Assembly: GCA_938021455.1 (NCBI GenBank)
Contig: CALIGP010000227.1
Span: 1-13,214 of the forward strand
Origin: an uncultured Lewinella sp.
GTDB lineage: Bacteria; Bacteroidota; Bacteroidia; Chitinophagales; Saprospiraceae
Direction: 5' to 3'
DNA length: 13,214 bases
Shown here: positions 1-7,961 of the stretch, piece by piece
Numbering within the stretch: the first letter of the stretch is position 1
How the letters are laid out: the number at the start of each line of letters is the position of its first letter
Notes under the pieces: generated by a model
What the model saw: only the letters and a program-made list of their open reading frames with translations
Database searches by the model: none
What the model was told of the DNA's origin: nothing
Made by a program: the position numbers and the translations under genes

Positions 1-184
1 TGACGTAGGCGGTGTCCGCTGACTGATAAAACAAAGGTTCCAGCTCCGCGAAGTTATCGTAGCGGGTGGGGGTATGGGCGGAGCCGAGGGGGGGAAGAGG
101 AGCGTCAGATTTGGGCGCGGGGCCGCAGGTGCAGAGTAAGGTTAAAAGGAATAAGGGGGAAAGGAGAAGGGAGGGGAGACGCAT
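1..184 (-). CDS. N-terminal part of a probable TlpA-like lipoprotein (runs off the left edge)
   Basis: An open frame of 61 codons starts at ATG 184-182 and leaves the window. Residues 3-19 are strongly hydrophobic (rich in Leu) and are followed by Cys18-Thr-Cys20-Gly, so this looks like a lipoprotein signal, with Cys20 or Cys18 as the lipidated residue; the lipobox is not canonical. A Pro-rich linker (residues 22-40) follows, then a segment containing FAELEPLFYQ and DTAYV. Established pattern: TlpA-type thioredoxin lipoproteins of Bacteroidota have such a short linker and helix just before the strand leading into W-C-x-x-C. That catalytic motif would lie just outside the window, so the family call is inference. 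It is divergent from another thioredoxin-fold gene at 366, which agrees with a redox role in the periplasm. It could instead be an unrelated lipoprotein. Confidence 0.6.
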   Translation of the reverse strand, partial: MRLPSLLLSPLFLLTLLCTCGPAPKSDAPLPPLGSAHTPTRYDNFAELEPLFYQSADTAYV

Positions 185-199
185 GAATGGCTTGGCTAG

Positions 200-207
200 G
201 AAAGGTA
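200..207 (-). promoter_or_regulatory. Candidate -7 element for the minus-strand lipoprotein gene
   Basis: The minus strand reads TACCTTTC, one base from the Bacteroidota -7 consensus TAnnTTTG and from the TACCTTTG seen before rpsO, rluA-like and tRNA-Lys genes here. It ends 15 bases before ATG 184, so the leader would be only about 10 bases. No good TTG/TTTG -33 element sits at the expected distance. Confidence 0.35.
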
Positions 208-321
208 AACGGCAGAAACCTTAATTGGATGCGAAATTATGACGTATTTCGGAGCTTTCTTCTGGGTAATTCCTCCAATTTAGCTTTTGAGAGCATTAGT
301 CGGGTAAACCGGCCTGCCCTC

Positions 322-329
322 TTACTTTG
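322..329 (+). promoter_or_regulatory. Candidate -7 element for the secreted thioredoxin gene
   Basis: TTACTTTG differs by one base from TAnnTTTG. It lies 36 bases upstream of ATG 366 and overlaps the alternative upstream start TTG 327, which argues that translation begins at 366. No convincing -33 element is visible. The gap 185-365 holds nothing else I can name. Confidence 0.3.
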
Positions 330-365
330 GCTAATATGGCCCTTACCCCTATTAACACCTTTATT

Positions 366-1925
366 ATGCGAACGCTATTACTCGCGATTTCCCTGTTGAT
401 CACCGTAATATTATCCGCTCAGGAGCTGCCGCCAGCGCCGCATGCGGGGGCTTTTCAGGAGGCTTTGGTGAATCGGCATACGTTCAGTGGCGTGTTTTTG
501 GATTCCATAGATTCGGATGAGAAGTTGATCCTGTACATATCCAATCTACGATCGGATGCTTACACAATGGACACCGTTGCACTAGAGCCTAATGGTAGCT
601 TTTCCTATACGTTACCCTATGCTTTTCCGGTGACCGCTATCTACACGGAGATTGGCAATAAATTCAGGGGCGGTTTCTGGCTGGACGGGGATTTGCACCT
701 CGAAATCAGGGCTACCCTTAAGCAAAATGACGAGGGAGAAACTGTAAAGACCTATACCAGTACTTATTCCGGTCCTTCGGGAACCTTAAACGAGGCGCGA
801 GATGCTTTTTTCGATAAAATCGATAAGCAGATCTACGGTTACTTTACGCAAACCTGCCTCAATATTGCCGTTGACAAGGACCTCAGCCTGGAGCGCCGGA
901 AGGTGAAAATTGATTCTTTATACGCAGAGAAGTTACGGGATGAAGAGAAGTACCTGCCCGATGCTCCCGAGCCCTTTCGTCAATACTGGATATCGGAACG
1001 GGAGAGTGACTTTTTGGGCATCCAAAATTCACTTTACTGGAATGAATCCGATGAAATGCCCGCTCAGATAAGGCAGCGGATCGAGGAGCACCAACCCTTA
1101 CTGGCTTCTACGACGGTCTCCTCGTTTTATAACGATCATTTCGGACTCGTGAGTGAGAACGCTCGCCAGGTCTCGCAGGCAGACTCGATCCTCAGCCATG
1201 CCGCGAAGCAATTACGGTTTGCTAATCTGGCCTGTACATTGGTGGACAGCCTCTACGCACCCGCCCGCGCTGACCTGTACAAAATACGCTTTTATGATAA
1301 TGAGCCTACCATCCTGTTAGGAATGCTCGATATTGCTCTGCCAACGGTGACCACCCCCTGGGTCCGGTCTTCCATGATGGAGCGGATGGATGGCTTGAGA
1401 AGTGTATTGACTTCTTTAGAGTCTGCCCTGAGCAAGCTTACCGATGATGCGTCTGGCCTACCTGATATTGGTGCATCAAAGGGGCAGTACCCCTTCGGCG
1501 CCAATCTCTACCAGGTAGACGAAGAACTGGACGCTCAACAACTACTAGCCAAACTCCGCGGCACCTTCCCCGGCCAACACCTCTACCTCGACTTCTGGGC
1601 CGTGTGGTGTGAACCCTGTTTGAAGCAAATGCCCGCCAGCGCCAAGCTGCACGAAGAGACGAAAGGCCTGCCAGTCGAATTTGTCTACCTATGTACCAGT
1701 AGTGGAGGGGATGTTTCTAAATGGCAGGGCCTGATCGGCCAGCACGAAGTGCCGGGTACCCACCTGTTTATAGACGAAAAGGTTCACGAAGAACTGATGC
1801 AAATGCTTGGCCTGTCTGGCTACCCGAGCTATCTGCTGCTGTCCCCCGATGGAGGCCGCAATATGAACGTACCCCGCCCATCTGGGCTGAACCGGGAGAA
1901 GGTGGAAGCGTTGCTGGAGAAATAG
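366..1925 (+). CDS. Secreted TlpA-family thioredoxin-fold protein
   Basis: A 519-residue protein with an N-terminal signal peptide (hydrophobic residues 3-17, likely cut after Ala18 in LSA-QE). I chose ATG 366 because it puts the signal peptide at the very N-terminus; the frame is open to ATG 336 and TTG 327, but those add a polar extension. Residues about 30-140 form a beta-rich domain like the N-terminal (DUF4369-like) domain of many Bacteroidota TlpA proteins. A helical middle region follows. The C-terminal third is a thioredoxin fold: a hydrophobic strand runs into W414-C415-E-P-C418, and Pro487 in GYPS fits the cis-proline position. Family knowledge: such proteins are periplasmic thiol-disulfide reductases keeping client cysteines reduced, for example in cytochrome maturation. 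The client is unknown; no cytochrome maturation genes are adjacent. Glu in the active-site dipeptide (WCEPC) is a common variant. Confidence 0.88.
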   Translation: MRTLLLAISLLITVILSAQELPPAPHAGAFQEALVNRHTFSGVFLDSIDSDEKLILYISNLRSDAYTMDTVALEPNGSFSYTLPYAFPVTAIYTEIGNKFRGGFWLDGDLHLEIRATLKQNDEGETVKTYTSTYSGPSGTLNEARDAFFDKIDKQIYGYFTQTCLNIAVDKDLSLERRKVKIDSLYAEKLRDEEKYLPDAPEPFRQYWISERESDFLGIQNSLYWNESDEMPAQIRQRIEEHQPLLASTTVSSFYNDHFGLVSENARQVSQADSILSHAAKQLRFANLACTLVDSLYAPARADLYKIRFYDNEPTILLGMLDIALPTVTTPWVRSSMMERMDGLRSVLTSLESALSKLTDDASGLPDIGASKGQYPFGANLYQVDEELDAQQLLAKLRGTFPGQHLYLDFWAVWCEPCLKQMPASAKLHEETKGLPVEFVYLCTSSGGDVSKWQGLIGQHEVPGTHLFIDEKVHEELMQMLGLSGYPSYLLLSPDGGRNMNVPRPSGLNREKVEALLEK

Positions 1926-1957
1926 CCGGTTAACGGGGAGGGGAGGTAGTCTACAGA

Positions 1958-2863
1958 TTACTTCTTCTTCATATTCACAAAAAACCGCCCCCAAAACGCC
2001 CCGCCATGTTCTTCTACCAGAATCTCCCAGTAGTTTGGTGTGTACCTACTGAATTGATTCCCCTTCAGGCCTAACTGCTCGGGCTTGAGGGTGGACAGGC
2101 GAATGCCCTTATAGAGCTCTACGCCGCTTAGGTCGGAGAATTGCCGGTATTTGATGACGCGAACCGGCTCACCTCGCTGGCCCTTGGGAGCTTTCTGTCG
2201 GTACTCGTGTACGTATTGAAGGTGGACGCGGTAGAGACGTTGGTCGTTTATCGTCAGTCGGTCCCGCATCTGGAAAAGGATGGTGTCGCCTACGGTGTAT
2301 TTTTTCTTGTCGAAGTAACCCGTGATGGAAACTCGCTGCCAGAGGTTGCGGAAGGGCTGTAGTGCCTGATTGCCATAGAGGAAAGTGAGCGAGCCAATGC
2401 CGGACAACATCATAAATCCGCCGCCGAATACCAGAAAGGAAGCGTTGGAAGTAGCGTCAGGAGCCGTCAGCTTTGTGTAGGCCAGCAGAATAAGCCCAAT
2501 CAGGAAGCTAAGTAAGCTAACCCCCGCAATCAATGCCTTAAGGCCGTATGTCCTGACCGGAACGGTTTGTTTTTGCTTGATTGATAAGCGATTAGCGGAG
2601 ACCTTTAGGAAGGTGTCGAAAAGCAACCACAACAGACCACCTGCGACAGACAGGCAGAACCAGAAATAGATGGAGGATAATCCCTTCTGAACATAGTCGT
2701 CATAGAAGGTAACAAGTGTCGCAGAATCAAAGAGAATAAAGAGCATAAATAAAGCATAGAGCGCTAACAAAGGATTGAAGTTCTCTAACCAAAGCGAGTT
2801 CTTGATCAGCTGGAGCTGATCACCAATATTCGGATTCTTACTGACGGAGTCGGGTTGACGCAT
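1958..2863 (-). CDS. Four-helix membrane protein of unknown function
   Basis: A 301-residue protein starting at ATG 2863. Residues 1-28 are polar and probably cytoplasmic. Four hydrophobic stretches at about 30-52, 63-87, 107-130 and 142-164 are likely membrane helices. Residues about 175-301 form a soluble, strand-rich C-terminal domain with alternating hydrophobic residues and aromatic positions near the end (NYWEILVEE, then WGRFFVNMKKK). With an even helix number, both ends would lie on the same side of the membrane. The soluble part could be a beta-sandwich, but I recognise no family. The gene converges with the thioredoxin gene, the two stops being only 32 bases apart with no clear terminator between them. 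Codon use and composition look like the neighbours. Coding status is well supported by length and by clean membrane topology. Confidence 0.75.
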   Translation of the reverse strand: MRQPDSVSKNPNIGDQLQLIKNSLWLENFNPLLALYALFMLFILFDSATLVTFYDDYVQKGLSSIYFWFCLSVAGGLLWLLFDTFLKVSANRLSIKQKQTVPVRTYGLKALIAGVSLLSFLIGLILLAYTKLTAPDATSNASFLVFGGGFMMLSGIGSLTFLYGNQALQPFRNLWQRVSITGYFDKKKYTVGDTILFQMRDRLTINDQRLYRVHLQYVHEYRQKAPKGQRGEPVRVIKYRQFSDLSGVELYKGIRLSTLKPEQLGLKGNQFSRYTPNYWEILVEEHGGAFWGRFFVNMKKK

Positions 2864-2870
2864 GAGGAAG

Positions 2871-2878
2871 GAAAGATA
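2871..2878 (-). promoter_or_regulatory. Candidate -7 element abutting the membrane protein start
   Basis: The minus strand reads TATCTTTC, one base from TAnnTTTG, and ends 7 bases before ATG 2863. If used, the transcript would be leaderless or nearly so. No TTG lies at the usual 17-23 base spacing; the nearest TTTG-like bases fall inside the dyad at 2886-2910, at a shorter spacing. Confidence 0.35.
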
Positions 2879-2885
2879 AGGCCTT

Positions 2886-2910
2886 CGACAAAAAACAGAT
2901 GGTTTTGTCG
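2886..2910. repeat. Perfect 8-base dyad upstream of the membrane protein gene
   Basis: CGACAAAA (2886-2893) and TTTTGTCG (2903-2910) are exact reverse complements separated by 9 bases. The dyad sits 23-47 bases upstream of ATG 2863, where the promoter upstream region of the minus-strand gene should lie. It could be an operator for a dimeric regulator. It is unlikely to be a terminator because no gene ends nearby. Confidence 0.6.
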
Positions 2911-2966
2911 ATAATGTAAGAGGAGGATCGGCTTGCTAGCTGGTCCCTTGCCCCTAAAACCTCCCC

Positions 2967-2985
2967 TTGCACCTGCGACCGCGCC
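2967..2985 (+). repeat. Copy of a TTGCACCTG motif followed by CGCGCC
   Basis: TTGCACCTG occurs here, at 9276-9284 and at 12437-12445, each time between genes and each time followed within about 40 bases by a GC-rich block (CGCGCC or GGCGCC). The remainder of 2911-2994 shows nothing I can identify. Function unknown; at 9276 its TTG is also a plausible -33 element. Confidence 0.35.
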
Positions 2986-2994
2986 AGAAGAGGA

Positions 2995-3129
2995 AGTCAG
3001 GTAGTCAAGCAGTCAGGTAGTCAAAGAGTCAAGCAGTCAAACAGTGCTTCCCTCACGAGCGAAGCGAGCATCCCCCTGCGGCAGCTACTGCTTGACTCCT
3101 TGACTATCTGACTGCCTGACTTTCTGACT
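2995..3129. repeat. Inverted array of 8-base repeats (AGTCARNN) upstream of dnaE
   Basis: Left arm 2995-3045 is 6.4 direct copies of an octamer with consensus AGTCARNN (AGTCAGGT, AGTCAAGC, AGTCAAAG and so on). Right arm 3087-3129 is 5 copies of the reverse complement (NNYTGACT). Read as reverse complement, the right arm aligns in register with the first five left units: by my count about 38 of 43 positions agree. Together they can fold into a very long imperfect hairpin. The 49-base centre (3038-3086) includes the sixth left unit and a GC-rich part containing CGAGCGAAGCGAG, also self-complementary. The array ends 17 bases before the TTTG of the dnaE promoter. Arrays of the same design but with other words lie at 9944-10042 and 10466-10570. 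Confidence 0.85.
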
Positions 3130-3145
3130 AAACTGTGGAAAACTA

Positions 3146-3179
3146 TTTGTTGGAAAAAGGCGTCTCCTTCGTACCTTGC
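3146..3179 (+). promoter_or_regulatory. Probable dnaE promoter
   Basis: TTTG at 3146-3149, overlapping context of TTG 3150-3152, is followed after 19 bases (from TTG) by TACCTTGC at 3172-3179, close to the Bacteroidota -7 consensus TAnnTTTG. Transcription would begin near 3184, giving a leader of about 20 bases before ATG 3205. Confidence 0.6.
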
Positions 3180-3204
3180 ACAACAAGCCCGAAAGTCCTC
3201 CTCT

Positions 3205-6200
3205 ATGCCAGAATTTTGCCACCTCCACTGCCACACCCAGTACTCTTTGCTCGACGGCGCGTCGGAGATTGGGACGATGATGGACAAAGCGGTGGCCGAC
3301 GGAATGAAGGGCGTCGCGTTGACGGACCACGGCAATATGTTCGGAGCTTTCAAGTTCGTCAACGAAGCGAAGAAGCGGAACATCAAACCAATGATCGGCT
3401 GCGAGTTCTACCTCGTGAAAGACCGGCATAAAAAGGCCTTCAGCCGCGCGGCCGGGGAGAAGGACAAACGCTACCATCAGTTGATGCTGGCTAAGAACAA
3501 AAAAGGCTACCAGAATCTCTGTAAGCTTTGCTCGATCGGCTACATCGAAGGACTCTACGGCAAGTTCCCCCGCATCGATAAGGAACTGATCGAAAAATAC
3601 CACGAAGGGCTCATCGTGACGAGTTGTTGCATCGGTGCCGAAATCCCCCAACTGCTGATTGCCGGAAAAGACGAGGAAGCCGAAGAAGCCCTGAAGTGGT
3701 GGCTCAATATCTTCGAAGACGATTACTACATCGAGATTCAGCGGCACCGGGGTATTGACGATATCGACCTGGGTAAAGACCGCGAAGGACGTACAATCTA
3801 CTCCGGTAAGAGCCAAGAAGACATTAATGTGAAGCTGATGGCCCTTGCCATGAAGCACAACGTGAAGGTGATCTGTACTAACGACAGCCACTACGTCGAA
3901 GAAGAAGATTATCAACCGCACGACCTGCTGCTCTGCGTAAATACGGGCTCCCTGAAGGAAGACCCTAAGCGCTTTAGTTTCCCCAGTTCTGACTTCTACT
4001 TCAAGAAGCAGATCGAGATGGCTAATCTCTTCCATGACCATCCGGAGAGCGTGGCCAACACGATGGAGGTCTATGATAAAATCGAAGTGCTCACGCTGGC
4101 GCAGGACGTATTGCTACCCAACTTCCCCATGCCGGCGGAGTTCGCTACCCAGGACGATTACCTACGCCACCTTACCTACGAAGGGGCGAGAAAACGCTAC
4201 GGTGAAATCAACGAAGTGACCCGCGAACGGCTCGACTTTGAGCTGGATGTCATCAAGGCCTCTGGCTATCCCGGTTACTTCCTGATTGTACAGGACTTTA
4301 CCACCGCCGCCCGCGAAATGGGCGTGAGCGTAGGCCCGGGAAGGGGGTCGGCCGCTGGTTCAGCGGTGGCTTACTGCGTCGGGATTACCAACGTCGATCC
4401 CATCAAGTATGACCTCCTATTTGAGAGATTCCTCAATCCAGAGCGGGTATCGATGCCCGATATTGATATTGACTTTGACGACGTCGGCCGCCAGAAGGTG
4501 ATCGACTACGTAATCGATAAGTACGGCCAGGAGCAGGTGGCGCAGATCATCACCTACGGAACCATGGCAGCGAAATCGTCGCTCCGCGACGTAGGTCGCG
4601 TAATGGACGTGCCACTGAGCGAAGTAGATCGTGTAGCCAAATCTTTTCCCTTGCAACTTGGTGCCAGCCTTAAGGGCGTATTGGCCGATGGGGACATCAA
4701 CGCTAAGCTAAAGGGTAAGATGAACGGCGAAGACGTTGACAAAGCTTACGCCTTCCGCGAACTCGCGGAAGGGACCGATCAGATCGGGGAGATGATCCGC
4801 ATGGCTAAAAAGCTGGAAGGCTCTATCCGGAATACCGGCATCCATGCCTGTGGTGTGGTGATTACGCCTGGTAATGTCACGGACTATGTTCCCGTTACGG
4901 CAGATAAGGACACGGGGATGTACGTCTCTCAGTTCGATAACTCCGTCGCCGAAGATGCCGGTCTGCTGAAGATGGACTTCTTGGGTCTCAAAACCCTGAC
5001 CATCATCAAGGACGCGCTCCGGATGATCAAAGAAAACCATGATGTCGTCATTGACGTCGATGAGCTGCCACTGGACGACGAGAAGACCTACGAACTCTTC
5101 CAGCGCGGAGAAACCAACGGTATCTTCCAGTACGAGTCTGGCGGGATGCAGAAGCACATGAAGAACCTCAAGCCGACGACCTTCGACGACTTGATTGCCA
5201 TGAACGCCCTCTACCGCCCTGGCCCGCTGGAGTACATCCCGGAATTCATTGAGCGGAAACACGGACGGAAGCCGATCGTATACACGCTGGATGCCGAGGA
5301 ACAATACCTGAAAGAAACCTTCGGTATTTACGTCTATCAGGAGCAGATTATGCTCCTCTCGCAGTCTATCGCTAATTTCTCCAAAGGCCAGGCCGACGTG
5401 TTGCGTAAGGCGATGGGAAAGAAGAAAAAGGACGTACTGGATAAGATGTATCCCAAGTTCGTCGAAGGCGGAACGGCTAACGGCCACCCCGAAGAAAAGC
5501 TAGGTAAAATCTGGAAAGACTGGGAAGCCTTCGCCTCCTATGCCTTCAACAAATCACACTCCACCTGCTACGCGCTGGTGGCTTACCACACGGCCTACCT
5601 CAAAGCCCACTATCCGGCGGAGTACATGGCTTCGGTGCTGACGCATAACAAGTCAGATCAGGGAAAAATGAGCTTCTTCCTGCGGGAATGTAAGCGGATG
5701 GATGTGCCGGTGCTACAGCCGGACATCAACGAGAGCCAGGCCGAGTTTGCCGTGAACAAAGCCGGTGCTATCCGCATCGGAATGACGGCCCTGAAGGGGG
5801 TAGGGGAAGGACCGGTAGAATCTATCCTGGACGCCCGCAAGGAGGGCGACTTTGAGTCGGTCTTCGACATGCTGCTCCGAATCGAGCCCGGCTCGGTCAA
5901 CAAGCGGGTGCTGGAAGCACTGGTGGATGCCGGCGGCTTCGACTGCTTTGAAGATATGCACCGCGCGCAGTACTACGCTCCAACCGACAAGTTCGACTCC
6001 TACCTGGAAGACGCCGTGAAAACGGCCAACGGAACGCTGGCCCGACAGGCGGAAGCCGCCAGCAGCCTCTTCGCCGAGGCACAGGATGAAATTGCCGTAG
6101 AGCCACCCAAGCCGCCGGACGCTAAACCCTACCTACTACCCGAAAAACTGGCCAGAGAGAAGGACGTAACCGGCATCTACGTCTCTGGTCATCCCCTGGA

Positions 6201-6777
6201 TGGGTACAAGTTGGAGATCGATAACTACGTCACCTGCGGACTGGCGGATCTGGATCCGCGCAAGTATGGTCGCAGTACCGTCAAACTGGCCGGAATGATC
6301 GTTGGTGCCCGCCACCTGGTGAGTAAAAACGGTAATGGCTGGGGCATCTTTGAGCTGGGAGACTACGATGAGACCATCGAGTTTAAGCTCTTCGGGGATG
6401 ATTACCTCAAGTTCAAGCACGTGCTCATTCAGGGAACAGCTTTGTTCCTAACGGCCACCTTCCAAAAGAAATGGCAGAGCGAAGAACTGGAACTGAAAAT
6501 CTCCGAGATCAAGCTGCTCGAAGGCGTTGGGGAAGAGCTAACTAAGGCCATTATCCTGAAAATGCCATTGGAAGAGCTCACCACGGCTAAGGTCGTTGCC
6601 CTTGATGAACTCTGTCAGCGTTTCCAGGGAGACGCTAAACTCCGGATGGTCTTCTATGACCGCGAAGAAGATTCTAAGCTCAAAATGTTCTCGCTTAAAC
6701 GACTGGTAATGGCCGATACGGACTTCGTCAAGGAGATCGAAAAAATGGGCATTAAGTACCGATTGGAAGGGGCTTAG
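3205..6777 (+). CDS. dnaE: DNA polymerase III alpha subunit, replicative polymerase
   Basis: A 1190-residue protein of normal DnaE1 length; it catalyses chromosome replication as the polymerase of the PolIII holoenzyme. Residues 1-about 280 are the PHP domain: H8 and H10 (HLHCH), D41-H42 (TDHG), E67 (GCEF), H91, C141/C142 and D227/H229 (NDSHY). All the metal-ligand positions appear kept, unlike E. coli DnaE, so this domain may be an active proofreading exonuclease. The polymerase core carries GPGRGSAAGS for nucleotide contact, D419 and D421 in PDIDIDF, and D591 in LKMDFLGL as the catalytic acids. The fingers and clamp-binding part follow; SSLF at 953-956 may be the internal clamp-binding motif. 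An OB fold lies at about 1025-1110 and a C-terminal tail-binding region follows. ATG 3205 directly precedes the PHP strand, as expected. It has its own promoter after the octamer array. Confidence 0.98.
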   Translation: MPEFCHLHCHTQYSLLDGASEIGTMMDKAVADGMKGVALTDHGNMFGAFKFVNEAKKRNIKPMIGCEFYLVKDRHKKAFSRAAGEKDKRYHQLMLAKNKKGYQNLCKLCSIGYIEGLYGKFPRIDKELIEKYHEGLIVTSCCIGAEIPQLLIAGKDEEAEEALKWWLNIFEDDYYIEIQRHRGIDDIDLGKDREGRTIYSGKSQEDINVKLMALAMKHNVKVICTNDSHYVEEEDYQPHDLLLCVNTGSLKEDPKRFSFPSSDFYFKKQIEMANLFHDHPESVANTMEVYDKIEVLTLAQDVLLPNFPMPAEFATQDDYLRHLTYEGARKRYGEINEVTRERLDFELDVIKASGYPGYFLIVQDFTTAAREMGVSVGPGRGSAAGSAVAYCVGITNVDPIKYDLLFERFLNPERVSMPDIDIDFDDVGRQKVIDYVIDKYGQEQVAQIITYGTMAAKSSLRDVGRVMDVPLSEVDRVAKSFPLQLGASLKGVLADGDINAKLKGKMNGEDVDKAYAFRELAEGTDQIGEMIRMAKKLEGSIRNTGIHACGVVITPGNVTDYVPVTADKDTGMYVSQFDNSVAEDAGLLKMDFLGLKTLTIIKDALRMIKENHDVVIDVDELPLDDEKTYELFQRGETNGIFQYESGGMQKHMKNLKPTTFDDLIAMNALYRPGPLEYIPEFIERKHGRKPIVYTLDAEEQYLKETFGIYVYQEQIMLLSQSIANFSKGQADVLRKAMGKKKKDVLDKMYPKFVEGGTANGHPEEKLGKIWKDWEAFASYAFNKSHSTCYALVAYHTAYLKAHYPAEYMASVLTHNKSDQGKMSFFLRECKRMDVPVLQPDINESQAEFAVNKAGAIRIGMTALKGVGEGPVESILDARKEGDFESVFDMLLRIEPGSVNKRVLEALVDAGGFDCFEDMHRAQYYAPTDKFDSYLEDAVKTANGTLARQAEAASSLFAEAQDEIAVEPPKPPDAKPYLLPEKLAREKDVTGIYVSGHPLDGYKLEIDNYVTCGLADLDPRKYGRSTVKLAGMIVGARHLVSKNGNGWGIFELGDYDETIEFKLFGDDYLKFKHVLIQGTALFLTATFQKKWQSEELELKISEIKLLEGVGEELTKAIILKMPLEELTTAKVVALDELCQRFQGDAKLRMVFYDREEDSKLKMFSLKRLVMADTDFVKEIEKMGIKYRLEGA

Positions 6778-6821
6778 ACTAACTATCGTTTGCCCCGTTT
6801 TTTCACTAGCCTTATTAACAC

Positions 6822-7943
6822 ATGACACGATTATTCTTTACCTTAATTGCCTTTGGCATAAGTTATTCATCATCGCCCTTATTTGCTCAAACTGGCTGTC
6901 CGGAAGACCAGGTTGTCTTTCTTCCGGAAGGGAATAGTGTAATGGTTAATCTCCTTGATCCGGACATCTTAGGGTGCCTGCCAGATTCATCCCTCTTCAC
7001 GATCTCCGGAGCGACTTATACCTCGGGTATTCTAAAGGATAATGAAGTGCTGCTGAATTTGGGAGACAATGAAGTGGACTACTTCAACTGTGCTAATTTT
7101 CAGGCAAAAGTGTTGGAAAACCCAACCTTGTTACCAGACGGAACGGGTGTCGAATATTCGATTCCCTTCGTGCTAAGTAACTACCCGGAAGGTAGTACGG
7201 TGGATGAGGTTAATCAACCCATCATGATTTGTGCGACCATGGAGCATAGTTACCTCGGCGACCTGGATATCTGGGTGGAATGTCCGGATGGAACGGAATG
7301 GAAATTACATGAGTTTGACCCCAATGATGGCGTGCGCAGGCAGCTTTTGGGAAGAGGCCTTGAGGGCACGACGACTCCTGACCCCGCCAGCCAATATTGT
7401 TGGCGGGTTGGCGCTCAAAATACTTTTGAAGAGTACATTCTTCGTTTTAATGTGGGGGATGAAGAACCCATGCCTGCGGGAGACTATGCTCCGGAAGATC
7501 CATTGAGTGTCATCATGGGCTGCGAAATTAATGGCGAGTGGACTTTGCGTTTTCGAGATAACATTGCCCGGGATAACGGCTCAGTAGCGGCCTGGTCCGT
7601 TGGCTTTACGAGGCCCGGAATGGTTGCCTGCGGGTACAATATTAAGGTGCAACGGGAACCCGTTAGTATTGGTGCTTATACCGATCTGCCGGGGCTTTCA
7701 CTGGCAGTTACGCCTAACCCCTTCGGGAATGAACTGGTGATAAGTACGGAGGCGCAGAAAACGGAAGAGGCGGACCTGACCGTTTATGCCCTTTCCGGGC
7801 GGGAGGTATTCCGGCAGACGGTTTCCTTGCCGGCGGGAGAGCGAAAGCTGTCCTTTGATGCCACCAACTGGCCAGTGGGCATTTACTTCTTACGGGTTCA
7901 GACGGAAGCGGGCGAGTTGGTGCGTAAGATTGTTCGGCGCTAA
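6822..7943 (+). CDS. Secreted P-domain protein with T9SS type A sorting signal
   Basis: A 373-residue protein. Residues 1-22 are a signal peptide (likely cut after FA-QT). Residues about 110-265 resemble a proprotein convertase P domain (P/HomoB): a beta sandwich with HSYLGDLDIWVECPDG, then GEWTLRFRDN and a closing AAWSVGF strand. Residues about 290-373 form a T9SS type A C-terminal domain: PNPF near its start, then LTVYALSGREV, PVGIYFLRVQT and a basic end (RKIVRR). Family knowledge: the C-terminal domain targets the protein through the type IX system to the cell surface or medium. P domains usually follow a subtilisin-like protease, but no protease domain is present, so this may be a binding or accessory protein. 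The gene begins 44 bases after dnaE with no clear terminator between, so read-through from dnaE is possible. Confidence 0.87.
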   Translation: MTRLFFTLIAFGISYSSSPLFAQTGCPEDQVVFLPEGNSVMVNLLDPDILGCLPDSSLFTISGATYTSGILKDNEVLLNLGDNEVDYFNCANFQAKVLENPTLLPDGTGVEYSIPFVLSNYPEGSTVDEVNQPIMICATMEHSYLGDLDIWVECPDGTEWKLHEFDPNDGVRRQLLGRGLEGTTTPDPASQYCWRVGAQNTFEEYILRFNVGDEEPMPAGDYAPEDPLSVIMGCEINGEWTLRFRDNIARDNGSVAAWSVGFTRPGMVACGYNIKVQREPVSIGAYTDLPGLSLAVTPNPFGNELVISTEAQKTEEADLTVYALSGREVFRQTVSLPAGERKLSFDATNWPVGIYFLRVQTEAGELVRKIVRR

Positions 7944-7961
7944 ATTACGGGCCATCAGAAC

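Noticed and set aside
187..399. A 70-codon plus-strand frame before the thioredoxin gene
   Set aside because: It overlaps the signal peptide of the real gene in another frame, has no promoter or family resemblance, and covers the divergent promoter region.
2995..3129. CRISPR array
   Set aside because: Units are only 7-8 bases, contiguous with no spacers, and the second half is inverted; no cas gene is present.
3085..4041. A 318-codon open frame on the minus strand opposite dnaE
   Set aside because: It is antisense to the conserved PHP domain of dnaE, has composition typical of a reverse-frame shadow, and shows no recognisable domain.
4708..5487. A 259-codon open frame on the minus strand opposite dnaE
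   Set aside because: It lies wholly antisense to the DnaE polymerase core and results from the codon bias of dnaE on the other strand.
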